NCBI GenBank assembly: GCA_003650125.1
Contig: QNFX01000010.1
Location: forward strand, 1-59,812
DNA length: 59,812 nt
Reading direction: 5' to 3'
DNA from: Campylobacterota bacterium
GTDB taxonomy: Bacteria; Bdellovibrionota; Bacteriovoracia; Bacteriovoracales; Bacteriovoracaceae
Made by a program: the position numbers and the translations under genes. Below are positions 41,233-50,480 of this stretch, piece after piece. Below the pieces are notes generated by a model. It saw only the letters and a list, made by a program, of their open reading frames with translations, was not told where the DNA came from and did no database searches. The first letter of the stretch is position 1, and each line of letters opens with the position of its first letter.

Positions 41233-43354
41233 CGGATTTTTTCTCCAAAGGTTTAACTGCCTTTGCCGAGAGCTTAATCCGTCCCATTCTATCAATCTCT
41301 AAAACTTGGACCTCAATTGCATCACCTTCAGAGAGGTATTCATTTACATCGCTTACTCTTTCATTAGCAATTTCACTAATGTGAAGAAGCCCTGAAATTC
41401 CTGGAACGATATCAACAAAAGCACCATATTCTTTTATAGTTACAACTTTACCAGTGTAGTTACTGCCAAGCTCTGGGCCAGTAATTTGTAGCGCAATAGT
41501 GCTAATTGCGTTTTCTAAAACGACAGGATCAGTTCCAAGAACTTTAACAGTACCATCTTCTTCAACCTCAACAGTCACATCAAACTGCTCCTGTAGTCCC
41601 TTGATGTTTTTTCCACCAGGGCCTATAAGGGCGCCAATTTTATCTACTGGTATTTTATGAGTTTGCATTCTAGGAACGCCTTCTTTAAATTCTTTCCTAG
41701 TTGTTGAAATGGTTTTGGCCATCTCTCCTAGAATATGCAGACGTCCTTCTCTGGCCTGGGCCATGGCCTCTTTCATAATATTAACAGGAAGTCCGTCAAT
41801 TTTTATATCCATTTGAATAGCGGTAATTCCTTTTTCAGTTCCAGCTACTTTAAAATCCATGTCACCTAGGTGATCTTCATCTCCAAGGATATCAGTTAGG
41901 ATTTTGTATCTATCACCTTCTTTAACTAGTCCCATGGCAATCCCACCAACAGGAGCTAAAAGAGGTACACCGGCATCCATAAGCGCCATAGATCCAGAAC
42001 AAACTGAACCCATTGAAGAAGAACCATTTGATTCTAGAACTTCACAAGCTACTCTCATGGTATAGTTAAAATCTTCTTTGCTTGGTAGAACCTTTTTAAT
42101 CGCTCTTTCTGCCAGGTTTCCATGTCCTAGCTCACGTCTTGATACATTAAATTTTGTTCTCGCCTCTCCTACTGAGTATCCAGGAAAGTTATAGTGAAGA
42201 TAAAAAGGAGAATAAGATAGTCCGACGATTCTATCAGACATTTGCTCACCTTTAGAACCACCAACAGTAACTGTTGCTAGCACTTGAGTTTCACCTCTAG
42301 TAAATAGAGATGATCCGTGAGGAGTGGCAAGAATATCCGTCTCACATTCAATAGGTCTAACCTGAGTTAGCCCTCTATCACCGATTCTTTTATCGTGATC
42401 TAAAATATCTGATCTCATCATATTATAGAGCATGTCTTCATTGGCATGTTCTGCTTCTTTACCAAAATCATCATCAGCAGTTAGTCCATACTTTTCAGGA
42501 TTAGCTTCAAGGGCCGCTTTAATTTCTTTTTTAACTTCACCTTGAGCTTTATACCTGTCTAGTTTATCGACGATACTGATTGCCGCTCTTATTTTATCAG
42601 CAAAATCTGCTTTAACAGCTTCAAGCATGGCAGTATTTCCGACAACTGGAACGAATTCTCTTTTAGGTTTCCCTATTTCTTTTCGCATTTTATCAATAAG
42701 CTCAACCATCCCTTTATTTGCCTCATGAGCAAAAAGGATAGCTTCTAGAGTTTCACTTTCTGGAATCTGATCACCTTCACCTTCAACCATTAAAATGGCA
42801 TCGTGCGATGAAGAAACAATTACTTCAAGATCTGAGTCTACCCAAGCTTCACGGTCTGGGTTGATTACTAGCTCACCATTAATCCTTCCAACCTTACAAG
42901 TTGAAATCGCTTTTTCAAAAGGGATGTCAGAGATATGAAGAGCGGCTGAAGCACCGATGCCTGCTAGCATTTCCGGATCTCCCTTTTCATTATAAGAAAG
43001 AACTGTGGCAGAAACGACCGTTTCGTTCATGTACCCTGCAGGAAATAGTGGTCTGATTGGTCTATCGATAAGTCTCGCGTTTAAAGTTTCTTGCGTAGAA
43101 GGTCTCGCTTCACGCTTCATAAATCCACCAAGGAACTTACCTGCTGAGTAAAACTTTTCTACATATTCAACTGTTAGTGGAAAAAAATCCTGTCCTGGCC
43201 TTGCGTCTTTGGCAGAACAAACAGTCACTAGAACTTGTGTTCCATTAGAGGATACGAGGACTGAGCCATCTGCTTGCTTAGCAAGTCTTCCGGATTCGAT
43301 GGTTACATCTTTACCACCCAAATTTACGGTAAATTCTTTTTTGTTTTCATTCAT
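41225..43354 (-). CDS. pnp: Polyribonucleotide nucleotidyltransferase (PNPase)
   Basis: PNPase degrades RNA 3'-5' by phosphorolysis and is part of the degradosome in many bacteria. The 709 residues contain two RNase PH domains (about 10-140 and 315-460), the helical linker between them, KH (IPVDKIGALIGPGGKNIKGLQE) and S1 (GKVVTIKEYGAFVDIVPGISGLLHISE) domains in the usual order. I start at MNENKKEF because AGGAG lies nine bases before it; an in-frame ATG 30 codons upstream has no counterpart in the family. rpsO lies just upstream with a terminator between them. That is the classical rpsO-pnp order. Confidence 0.95.
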   Translation of the reverse strand: MNENKKEFTVNLGGKDVTIESGRLAKQADGSVLVSSNGTQVLVTVCSAKDARPGQDFFPLTVEYVEKFYSAGKFLGGFMKREARPSTQETLNARLIDRPIRPLFPAGYMNETVVSATVLSYNEKGDPEMLAGIGASAALHISDIPFEKAISTCKVGRINGELVINPDREAWVDSDLEVIVSSSHDAILMVEGEGDQIPESETLEAILFAHEANKGMVELIDKMRKEIGKPKREFVPVVGNTAMLEAVKADFADKIRAAISIVDKLDRYKAQGEVKKEIKAALEANPEKYGLTADDDFGKEAEHANEDMLYNMMRSDILDHDKRIGDRGLTQVRPIECETDILATPHGSSLFTRGETQVLATVTVGGSKGEQMSDRIVGLSYSPFYLHYNFPGYSVGEARTKFNVSRRELGHGNLAERAIKKVLPSKEDFNYTMRVACEVLESNGSSSMGSVCSGSMALMDAGVPLLAPVGGIAMGLVKEGDRYKILTDILGDEDHLGDMDFKVAGTEKGITAIQMDIKIDGLPVNIMKEAMAQAREGRLHILGEMAKTISTTRKEFKEGVPRMQTHKIPVDKIGALIGPGGKNIKGLQEQFDVTVEVEEDGTVKVLGTDPVVLENAISTIALQITGPELGSNYTGKVVTIKEYGAFVDIVPGISGLLHISEIANERVSDVNEYLSEGDAIEVQVLEIDRMGRIKLSAKAVKPLEKKSGE

Positions 43355-43498
43355 TAAAAATACTCCTGTTCTTTCACTCATTAGTGAAAGGTAAAAAATT
43401 AATATAATTTTTAGGAAGGAAGTGGATTTTAAAGAATATTTCAATCAATTTATGGGTTGATTCAAATATCCTCTAAATTCCTTATTCTTTCCCAAAAA

Positions 43499-43523
43499 TA
43501 AAAAAGGGAGACTAAGTCTCCCC
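43499..43523 (-). terminator. Rho-independent terminator between rpsO and pnp
   Basis: Read on the minus strand, GGGAGA pairs with TCTCCC around a five-base loop, followed by six T. It lies 10 bp after the rpsO stop and would reduce read-through into pnp. Confidence 0.8.
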
Positions 43524-43531
43524 TAAACATC

Positions 43532-43798
43532 TTATTTTCTAAGACCTAGTGACTTAATAAAATCACCATACTTATCAGCATCGGTCTTGGCATAATATTT
43601 TAAAAGCGATCGTCTTTGACCAATCAACTTAAGCAGCCCTCTATTTGAATGATAATCATGGATGTGCTTTTCAAAGTGAGGCATTAAGTTGTTAATTCTC
43701 TTGGTTAGAATCGCGATTTGAACTGGTGTTGAACCAGAATCTTTTTCATTTTTTCCATACTGCTTAGTTAATAGTGCAGTATCTTCTTTTGTAATCAT
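43532..43798 (-). CDS. rpsO: Ribosomal protein uS15
   Basis: uS15 binds the central domain of 16S rRNA early in 30S assembly. The 88 residues have the standard length and the motifs DSGSTPVQIAILTKRINNL, HFEKHIHDYHSNRGLLKLIGQRRSLLKY and FIKSLGLRK. Its own mRNA is often a translational regulatory target in other bacteria; no such structure is claimed here. GGAG lies eight bases upstream. Confidence 0.95.
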   Translation of the reverse strand: MITKEDTALLTKQYGKNEKDSGSTPVQIAILTKRINNLMPHFEKHIHDYHSNRGLLKLIGQRRSLLKYYAKTDADKYGDFIKSLGLRK

Positions 43799-43867
43799 AA
43801 TCTTCTCCTTACTAGTGCTCCAAGTCGTGACCTAGAACAAAGCGCTAAAATTTCGAGTTGAAGTTTT

Positions 43868-44809
43868 TTATCTAATAATATCAGACATGTAAACCTTTAA
43901 ATGCTTTAATAAACGGGCCTCAATCTGACGGATTCTCTCTCTCGTAACCCCGAAATCATCAGCGATAGATTGTAATGAGGGTGGCACTTCAGTAAGTAGC
44001 CGTTTTTTAAAGACCTCTTTATCTCTAGGCTTTAATCCGTCTACGAACTCATTGAGATGTCCTTTAAGCAGCTCTAGGCCCTGTGTATTTTCTACAATTT
44101 CTTCAGGCGTTTTCCCAAAAGGATCGGCCAGAGATTCTGCAAGTGTAGGGCCTTCTCCACTGGGTGAGAGAGGCCTATCAATGCTGATTTCATTACCTGT
44201 TGGGCCAAGTCTTTGATCCATACTGCTGACTGCCTTTTCTGAGACCCCAAGGTTTTCTGCGAGAAGTTTGGGATCTGGGGCAATCCCCATCTTGGCCAAT
44301 TTTTCTTTCTCTTTGAAAAGATTATAAAAGAGTTTTTTTTGTTCGTTGGTAGTGCCTATTTTAACAAGCCGGAAATTATCTAGGATGAATTTTAAAATAT
44401 AGGATCTTATCCACCAGGAGGCATAATAAGAGAGTTTTGCCCCTTTAGTGGAATCATATTTAGATACCGCCTTCATAAGCCCAATATTCCCCTCTTGAAT
44501 TAGGTCCATGACGTTTTGGTGAGCACTCTTATATTCCATGGCAATTTTAACCACCAATCGCAGGTTATGAAGAACTAGCTTCTTGGCCACATCAATATCA
44601 CCAGTTTCGGCCAGAGCAGTGGTTAGGGCCTTTTCCTGCTCAAGTGAGAGTAGATCATATTTTTTTATTTCTCTAAGATATTGGGCCAATGGATCAATAG
44701 CGGCAGGTTTATAAACTGAAACTTCTTTAGAAGGAATGAGTGCTGGAAGAGATGCAGAAATCTTCTGTAGTTCTTTTCCTATTTTTTTTGGAGCTTTTTT
44801 TTTTGCCAT
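43868..44809 (-). CDS. rpoH: RNA polymerase sigma-32-like factor (RpoH)
   Basis: A 313-residue sigma70-family factor lacking region 1.1 and the large non-conserved insert, as in RpoH. Region 1.2 is DPLAQYLREIKKYDLLS, region 2 NLRLVVKIAMEYKSAHQNVMD followed by LIQEGNIGLMKAVSKYD and SYYASWWIRSYI, region 3 LAENLGVSEKAV, region 4 IADDFGVTRERIRQIEARLLKHL. It probably directs heat-shock transcription. A generic RpoD/RpoS-like role cannot be ruled out, because the diagnostic RpoH box is not clear to me. The N-terminal 35 residues are a Lys/Pro-rich extension. Confidence 0.85.
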   Translation of the reverse strand: MAKKKAPKKIGKELQKISASLPALIPSKEVSVYKPAAIDPLAQYLREIKKYDLLSLEQEKALTTALAETGDIDVAKKLVLHNLRLVVKIAMEYKSAHQNVMDLIQEGNIGLMKAVSKYDSTKGAKLSYYASWWIRSYILKFILDNFRLVKIGTTNEQKKLFYNLFKEKEKLAKMGIAPDPKLLAENLGVSEKAVSSMDQRLGPTGNEISIDRPLSPSGEGPTLAESLADPFGKTPEEIVENTQGLELLKGHLNEFVDGLKPRDKEVFKKRLLTEVPPSLQSIADDFGVTRERIRQIEARLLKHLKVYMSDIIR

Positions 44810-44851
44810 TTTCTATTATCTATATATCAAAACTACGCGCCTAGGCAACAA

Positions 44852-46492
44852 TTATTTTTTCTCTGCACTAAGACCTTGTTTCAGTAAATATTTAAAGTAA
44901 ATATACTTAAGTGCAAAAGGCGCATAGTTTAATTTTATGGGAATATTAATCATGTCATTTTTAGAATATTTAAAAAACTTGCCATCATATAAGGCCAGTT
45001 GAGTTAATAACTCCTTGGCCACAAGTTTTTCTAACTTACCTTTCCAAGGTGGTATTAAAAACTTTTTTTGGGCATTTTTCACTTGATCTTCAATCACTTT
45101 AACAAAATTATTAAATATTTTTTTTCTTCTTTTTTGAGAGACGTAAGCACTTAAAGATCTCCATTCATCTCTGGCCCAGGACAAATAACTTTTACTAATC
45201 TTTAAATTAAAGGAGACATCAATTTTTCCTACTTGTTCAGCAGTACGATCAAATTCTCCCTGGTTTATATCGAATTCGACGCTGAAATAAGGTTTATATT
45301 CATGATAATAAAGATCACGTGAAACAACTTCCATGGTTAAAGGCTCTTCAAAGTATAGATATGACCCCACCTCTTTAATGAAATTTTGAGACCATTCATC
45401 CCAGGAGGCCTTAAAACTTAATTTTAAAAATTCCTTGGTATCGGAAAAATTATTGGCCCTAACTAAAAGATCCGGAACGCCAGTTAATAATGACAAAAAT
45501 TGGCCTACCATAAGATTGTCATCAAAGGGGCGAGATTCTTTGATCATTTTTAATATTTTAGGCTCTTGGCCTTTTAATACGTATTCGCTTTTTTTGAATT
45601 CTTCACAAAATAGTCGATTCAAATCGCCTTCAATCTCTCGTGAACCAAGTGATCTTGGTAATTTATTTGTAAAAGTTTCGTGATTCACTTTACGACAAAT
45701 TAATCCTCGGCATAGGACTTGTACGGTTCGATAATCTTTTTTAAGCCCTATTTCATTATTTACCAAATCCCAATTAAAACGCTCATTGGTAAGTTGTCTG
45801 ATTAAAAAGCCCATCACGACAGGATTTCTTAAAAGGGGGACCAAAAGTCTTAGATCATCCACATCACTGCCCCAAGAACAAAGAGATTGAAACAATTTTA
45901 CTGTTTGTAAAAACTCATTCTCTCTCATCTGATCGATAGTGTTATACTCCCTCAATTTTTTAGGAAATAATGAATTATCTTCAATATTTGGAAGATCAAA
46001 TCCTGGCCCTCTTTCAAAATTGAATAAAATATTTCGTTTTAATTCTTTCAAACTAATTATTGATATATTTTTAGAACAATAATTTCCTACTAAATTATTA
46101 GTCATATTACTAAATTCATTTTCAGAAAATTCAAAATACTTAGCATAGGCGGGAATGGCCCGGGCGAGAAGATCAAGACCTATATATTGAAGGGTTGATA
46201 TAACCGACCTTTTTACTTCATTTCGTTCCCATATATTGGAATAGTTAACTTGGTAATCTACTTTACAAAAATTGGATAAATTTTCCCCTTCTTCGATAAA
46301 TCCCCGATAAAAGGCCAAAGAACGTTTTTGTTCAACTTTAAACTTACCTCTGGCATGAAAAATATATTCTAATGGAGTACTCGCCTCATTTTTATATTTA
46401 CCCGAAAGATCACCTAAAACGAGTGATTCTAAGGGTACTAGAGCATGAGTGTTTAAACTTATTAAAAATAAAGTAAAAATTTTCTGCCACAT
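44852..46492 (-). CDS. Large secreted protein of unknown function
   Basis: A 546-residue exported protein with signal peptide MWQKIFTLFLISLNTHA. The mature part is mostly helical with scattered Cys (NFCKVDY, NYCSKN, SLCSWG, VLCRGLICRK, LFCEEF) that could pair in the periplasm. No recognised domain or catalytic motif. It is divergent from a TPR-like secreted protein with 53 bp between the starts, which hints at shared regulation. Confidence 0.65.
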   Translation of the reverse strand: MWQKIFTLFLISLNTHALVPLESLVLGDLSGKYKNEASTPLEYIFHARGKFKVEQKRSLAFYRGFIEEGENLSNFCKVDYQVNYSNIWERNEVKRSVISTLQYIGLDLLARAIPAYAKYFEFSENEFSNMTNNLVGNYCSKNISIISLKELKRNILFNFERGPGFDLPNIEDNSLFPKKLREYNTIDQMRENEFLQTVKLFQSLCSWGSDVDDLRLLVPLLRNPVVMGFLIRQLTNERFNWDLVNNEIGLKKDYRTVQVLCRGLICRKVNHETFTNKLPRSLGSREIEGDLNRLFCEEFKKSEYVLKGQEPKILKMIKESRPFDDNLMVGQFLSLLTGVPDLLVRANNFSDTKEFLKLSFKASWDEWSQNFIKEVGSYLYFEEPLTMEVVSRDLYYHEYKPYFSVEFDINQGEFDRTAEQVGKIDVSFNLKISKSYLSWARDEWRSLSAYVSQKRRKKIFNNFVKVIEDQVKNAQKKFLIPPWKGKLEKLVAKELLTQLALYDGKFFKYSKNDMINIPIKLNYAPFALKYIYFKYLLKQGLSAEKK

Positions 46493-46545
46493 AATAACCT
46501 TCTCAATTTTTTTAATTTATCGGCACCTATTCCGATAGACTAAAT

Positions 46546-47835
46546 ATGGGGAAAATCTTTCTCTTTTTAATATTTAGCATGCTTTTAAACGCTCAGGTTT
46601 ATGCGCGTGAAGATTTAATAAGCTTAAAAAAGGCCAAGTACTTTTTAGTGAACGGTAATCTAAAAAAGGCCAAGTTTTATTTATCACAAATTGAAGAAAA
46701 TAAAGCTCTTTCAAAGGCCGCTCTTCGTTTTAAAGCTCTTATTTATTTCTTACAAAATGATTTTGTAAACTCAAACAAGATACTGCAAAACAAAAAACTT
46801 GAGAGTGTTGAATGGAACCGGGAAACCTGTATTTTAAAAATAGCTAATGATATCGCATTAAATAAGTTACAACAACTAGATGAAGACTACAAAACATGTA
46901 AGTACCTCACCTTTGATTACACCAAAAACAGAAATCTTTGGCTCGACTACATGGTCAACTTAAAGCTGAGAAAAACAACAGTTGATTCAAAAGATAGTGT
47001 CCTCAATTTAAGAATTTTCTTCTCCGAACTTGAAACCATAAAAATATGGCTCAAGAAAAACATCTATTTAAATCAAGAGTCTATAAATATTGATAAGTTG
47101 TATGCGCTTCCTAAGTTTTCCTTTAGAAATAAATCGGTAAGAGAGATTATTGGTCTTTCTTATTATCGGATGGGTGATGAAAAGAAGGCCTTAGATTTCA
47201 TCGAAGATATCGACTCTCCTAATGCCAGCAACCTAAAGGCAATCATCAACCTAAAACAAAAAAAATATGAAGTAGCTTTTGGCCATTTCCAATTAGCACT
47301 TAAGCAAAAAGAAAACTCAGGAAATGCACTTAAGCGGGCCATTCCGCTTTCCTGGATGTTGGGGAAATATGAGATGGGTCTAAAATTATTAAATAGATTC
47401 ATTTTTGATGATATTGACCCTTTTAAAAAACTTGCTCTCAGCTCGGCACTTAAGATTCAACTAGAAGAAATAAAAGAAGCCGAAAAAGACCTGAGACATT
47501 TAAATGTTGAATTCCAAGGAAATATGCCCCTAAAAGTTATCTTGGCAAACAGCTATGTCTCCTTAAGTTTGTCTAAAATGAAAGATGTTAGAAAGTATTC
47601 CTCACTAGCGTGCAATAAATTTGATGGCCTTAATTGCTGGATTTTCATGCAAACTTTCATCTGGGATGACTTTAATAAGGTTCTTAGTGATAAAGGGCCT
47701 ACCAGAAATAAAAACTTACTCGGCCTTGATGCCTTAAAGACAAAATCTGAAATAAAACCTCTTGATGAAAACCCCATAATTGACCAGAGTTATATTGAAG
47801 AATTAGATAGTGAAGAAGTTTTAATTAAAGAATAA
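46546..47835 (+). CDS. Secreted TPR-like repeat protein
   Basis: A 429-residue exported protein with signal peptide MGKIFLFLIFSMLLNAQVYA. Helix pairs of tetratricopeptide type recur: ISLKKAKYFLVNGNLKKAKFYL, REIIGLSYYRMGDEKKALDFI, ASNLKAIINLKQKKYEVAFGHF, KRAIPLSWMLGKYEMGLKLL. Such proteins usually scaffold envelope assemblies; no partner can be named. The tail is acidic. It ends one base before the stop of spoVR on the opposite strand. Confidence 0.7.
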   Translation: MGKIFLFLIFSMLLNAQVYAREDLISLKKAKYFLVNGNLKKAKFYLSQIEENKALSKAALRFKALIYFLQNDFVNSNKILQNKKLESVEWNRETCILKIANDIALNKLQQLDEDYKTCKYLTFDYTKNRNLWLDYMVNLKLRKTTVDSKDSVLNLRIFFSELETIKIWLKKNIYLNQESINIDKLYALPKFSFRNKSVREIIGLSYYRMGDEKKALDFIEDIDSPNASNLKAIINLKQKKYEVAFGHFQLALKQKENSGNALKRAIPLSWMLGKYEMGLKLLNRFIFDDIDPFKKLALSSALKIQLEEIKEAEKDLRHLNVEFQGNMPLKVILANSYVSLSLSKMKDVRKYSSLACNKFDGLNCWIFMQTFIWDDFNKVLSDKGPTRNKNLLGLDALKTKSEIKPLDENPIIDQSYIEELDSEEVLIKE

Positions 47836-47836
47836 A

Positions 47837-49351
47837 TCAACCTAGAGTTTTGAGCTCCTCACCATCAAATAAGAACTTAACCTCTTTATCATCATAGTGA
47901 GTTGCCAAATTTATCGGTCTTTTCCAAACAGCATAAAGATTTCTCATAGTATCAGTAGCTGTGGCCAAATCTAAGTCCACCCCTTGATGAACGTGGCGAA
48001 GAAGTAGTTCACCCTTATTTTCATAATTAGAAGATTCGATCTCAATCAAGGGTGATCCAAAATTAGTTAAAGAAAGTAAAAGTTTTTTCTTAATCTCTTC
48101 AAACTCTCTAGTTTCGATTTCATTTCGCCCAGTACGCGAATTATATTTATAGGTAAAAAGATTTTGCCTCTGACAAAACTCTTCAGTAAAAAATTCGTCT
48201 ATAAAAGTAATATCGTTATGAGTTGTACGGACTTCAAAAATTTTTTCTCGACCAAGCCCTAGCTCTTTATCCCAATTCTCTTTAACTTGCATATTAGTGC
48301 ATTCTAGATATTCTTTACCAAACATGCCCTTATTCCAGCGATATTCGATATCTCTAAAAAGCTCTATACCAATTTTATAAGGATTTATTCTTTGGGGACT
48401 CATCGCCATGACAGAAGAATGATGATCAGAAAAATCAATGATCTCACTTGCCTTCATCGCTTTTTGAGTCATGATAGTTGAATGCCAGTAACTGGCCCAT
48501 CCCTCATTCATAATTTTGGTAATACGTTGGGGAAGAAAGTAATAGGCCTCTTCTCTTAAAATACCAATTAGATCTGCCTCCCATTCTTTAATAGGAGCAT
48601 ATTCCATTAAAAAACCCATTATATCCCGTGTGGGTAAACCTTCTGGTTCACGAATGATTTCTAAATCATCTTTTGCTTTAGGGTTATTTTTATTTTCTTC
48701 CTCTACTGCTTTTTCTTCAGCTTTTTTCTTACTACGCAGGAACGTCTGTAAGGCCTGAACCCTGTCATCATCATCATACTGGTCAGGTTCAATAAATTTG
48801 TCTTTTTCTACTTTTCGTTTTCTGCCAACGTCATCTTGGTAAAGAAGGTTAACATCTAAGAGGTTATCTAAAGACAGGACCGTATCAATAAAGGCCTCAA
48901 CTTTCTCAACCCCGTATCTCTCCATATACCTTCTTACTTTAGTGGTATGATTGGCCATAACGTCCATCATTTTCTTATTCGTATTTTTGAACCAATAATT
49001 ATTTTTAAAAAAATCTGCATGGCCATAAACATGGGCCATAACAATTTTTTGATCAACCGTAGGGTTCACATTTAAAAGATAGGCGTAACAAGGATCCGTA
49101 TTGATAACCATCTCATAGATCTTTTGCAACCCATATGAGTATTGCTTGGACATTTGGTCATAATCCATACCAAAACGCCAATGAGGATAACGTGTAGGAA
49201 ATCCTCCTTGGGCCGCTAAAATATTTATAGTATCATAATCACATATTTCAAAAATTACTTCAGGGAAGTCTAATCCATATCCTTTAGCATAGGTGTAAAT
49301 TTCACTTTTAAGGCGTAAGAGTTCGCCAGAAATTGGAGCAGTTCTGTTCAT
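47837..49351 (-). CDS. SpoVR family protein
   Basis: A 504-residue homologue of B. subtilis SpoVR and E. coli YcgB. The start MNRTAPISGELLRLKSEIY is followed by the family's hallmark blocks: LAAQGGFPTRYPHWRFGMDYDQ, DPCYAYLLNVNP, QKIVMAHVYGHADFFKNNYWF, NEGWASYWHSTIM and RNLYAVWKRPINL. Its biochemical role is unknown; family members accompany PrkA and DUF444 proteins. It lies one base after the DUF444 gene as the third gene of this operon. Length is normal for the family. Confidence 0.93.
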   Translation of the reverse strand: MNRTAPISGELLRLKSEIYTYAKGYGLDFPEVIFEICDYDTINILAAQGGFPTRYPHWRFGMDYDQMSKQYSYGLQKIYEMVINTDPCYAYLLNVNPTVDQKIVMAHVYGHADFFKNNYWFKNTNKKMMDVMANHTTKVRRYMERYGVEKVEAFIDTVLSLDNLLDVNLLYQDDVGRKRKVEKDKFIEPDQYDDDDRVQALQTFLRSKKKAEEKAVEEENKNNPKAKDDLEIIREPEGLPTRDIMGFLMEYAPIKEWEADLIGILREEAYYFLPQRITKIMNEGWASYWHSTIMTQKAMKASEIIDFSDHHSSVMAMSPQRINPYKIGIELFRDIEYRWNKGMFGKEYLECTNMQVKENWDKELGLGREKIFEVRTTHNDITFIDEFFTEEFCQRQNLFTYKYNSRTGRNEIETREFEEIKKKLLLSLTNFGSPLIEIESSNYENKGELLLRHVHQGVDLDLATATDTMRNLYAVWKRPINLATHYDDKEVKFLFDGEELKTLG

Positions 49352-49352
49352 T

Positions 49353-50468
49353 TTACTTTCCCTTTCCCAAAAATTCTTTAATAGAATCTAAAATGGCCTC
49401 TTTATTTTTGATCTTGGAAAGAATGATATCTTCATTAACCGCACCGTATTTACTAACTAAATCTTTATAAAATTGACCTGATCCATAGCGACTTTCCACT
49501 TGGCCATAACAAAAAACATTCGATTTAGGGATTATGTCATTTTCTAAAATATTCAAACACAGCTTGGTATCATCCGTTGACCAATTATCTCCATCAGAAA
49601 AATGAAAAGGATAGATATTCCATTCTTCTGGATTGTAATTTTCATCAATTATCTGTTTACAAAGTTTTAAAGCGGAAGAGATTAAGGTTCCTCCAGATTC
49701 TCGAGTTCGAAAAAAAGTTTCCTCATCCACTTCTTTGGCAGTGGCATCATGGATAATATATCTAATATCAATATCTTTATACTGGCTTTTCAGCCACAGA
49801 TTTATCCAAAAACTCTCCGTTCTAACTATTTCTTTTTGCTCATCCCCCATTGATCCGGAGACATCCATCATATAAATAACTACCGCTGAGTTTTCATATT
49901 CATGTTTTACCTGTGATGCCCGGTAGCGAAAATCTGATCTAATAGGAATAATAGAGGGGCTTGCCTCATTATAGGCCCCTAGTGCCACTTGTCTTTTTAA
50001 GGCCTCTCTATAAGAGCGCTTAAAATGTCTCAGGCCATCCGGCCCTACATGAGAAATTCCAGTATATTTTTGGGACATGGATTCAAGAGTTTTTTTCCCT
50101 TTAGGCTCAATTTTAGGAAGTTCTAATTTCTCTCCTAAAATAGCGGCAAGCTCCTCTAGAGATAATTCCACTTCTAGAGTTTTTTGCCCTTCCATATCTC
50201 CGGCCTCTCCCTGACCTGGAGACTTCTCTCCTTCTCCTCCATCAATTGCATCCTCTGGATCCCCCTCACCCTGGCCAACACCACCTTTTTGAAGGTCACC
50301 AAACTTAAAATGAGGTGTTTCGATGGAAGGCATGGGAATTTTATAGGTACCGGCCTGCTTTGAAACCGGTATTTCTCCCTTTGCAACATACTTTTGTAAG
50401 TTTTCTCGGACCTTGCCTTTGATAACTTTTTTAAATCTAGCGTGATCCCTTTTTATTGGATGGCCCAC
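49353..50468 (-). CDS. DUF444 (YeaH/YhbH) VWA-like protein
   Basis: A 371-residue member of the UPF0229/YeaH family. It begins MGHPIKRDHARFKKVIKGKVRENL as usual, has a Gly/Glu-rich low-complexity stretch (about 60-100), then a von Willebrand A-like domain with the MIDAS motif MDVSGSMG and SGGTLISSALKL. In E. coli the equivalent gene is co-expressed with the kinase YeaG in starvation and stationary phase. Here it lies 12 bp after prkA and directly before spoVR, matching that module. Confidence 0.93.
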   Translation of the reverse strand: MGHPIKRDHARFKKVIKGKVRENLQKYVAKGEIPVSKQAGTYKIPMPSIETPHFKFGDLQKGGVGQGEGDPEDAIDGGEGEKSPGQGEAGDMEGQKTLEVELSLEELAAILGEKLELPKIEPKGKKTLESMSQKYTGISHVGPDGLRHFKRSYREALKRQVALGAYNEASPSIIPIRSDFRYRASQVKHEYENSAVVIYMMDVSGSMGDEQKEIVRTESFWINLWLKSQYKDIDIRYIIHDATAKEVDEETFFRTRESGGTLISSALKLCKQIIDENYNPEEWNIYPFHFSDGDNWSTDDTKLCLNILENDIIPKSNVFCYGQVESRYGSGQFYKDLVSKYGAVNEDIILSKIKNKEAILDSIKEFLGKGK

Positions 50469-50480
50469 AAATGCCCCTTT

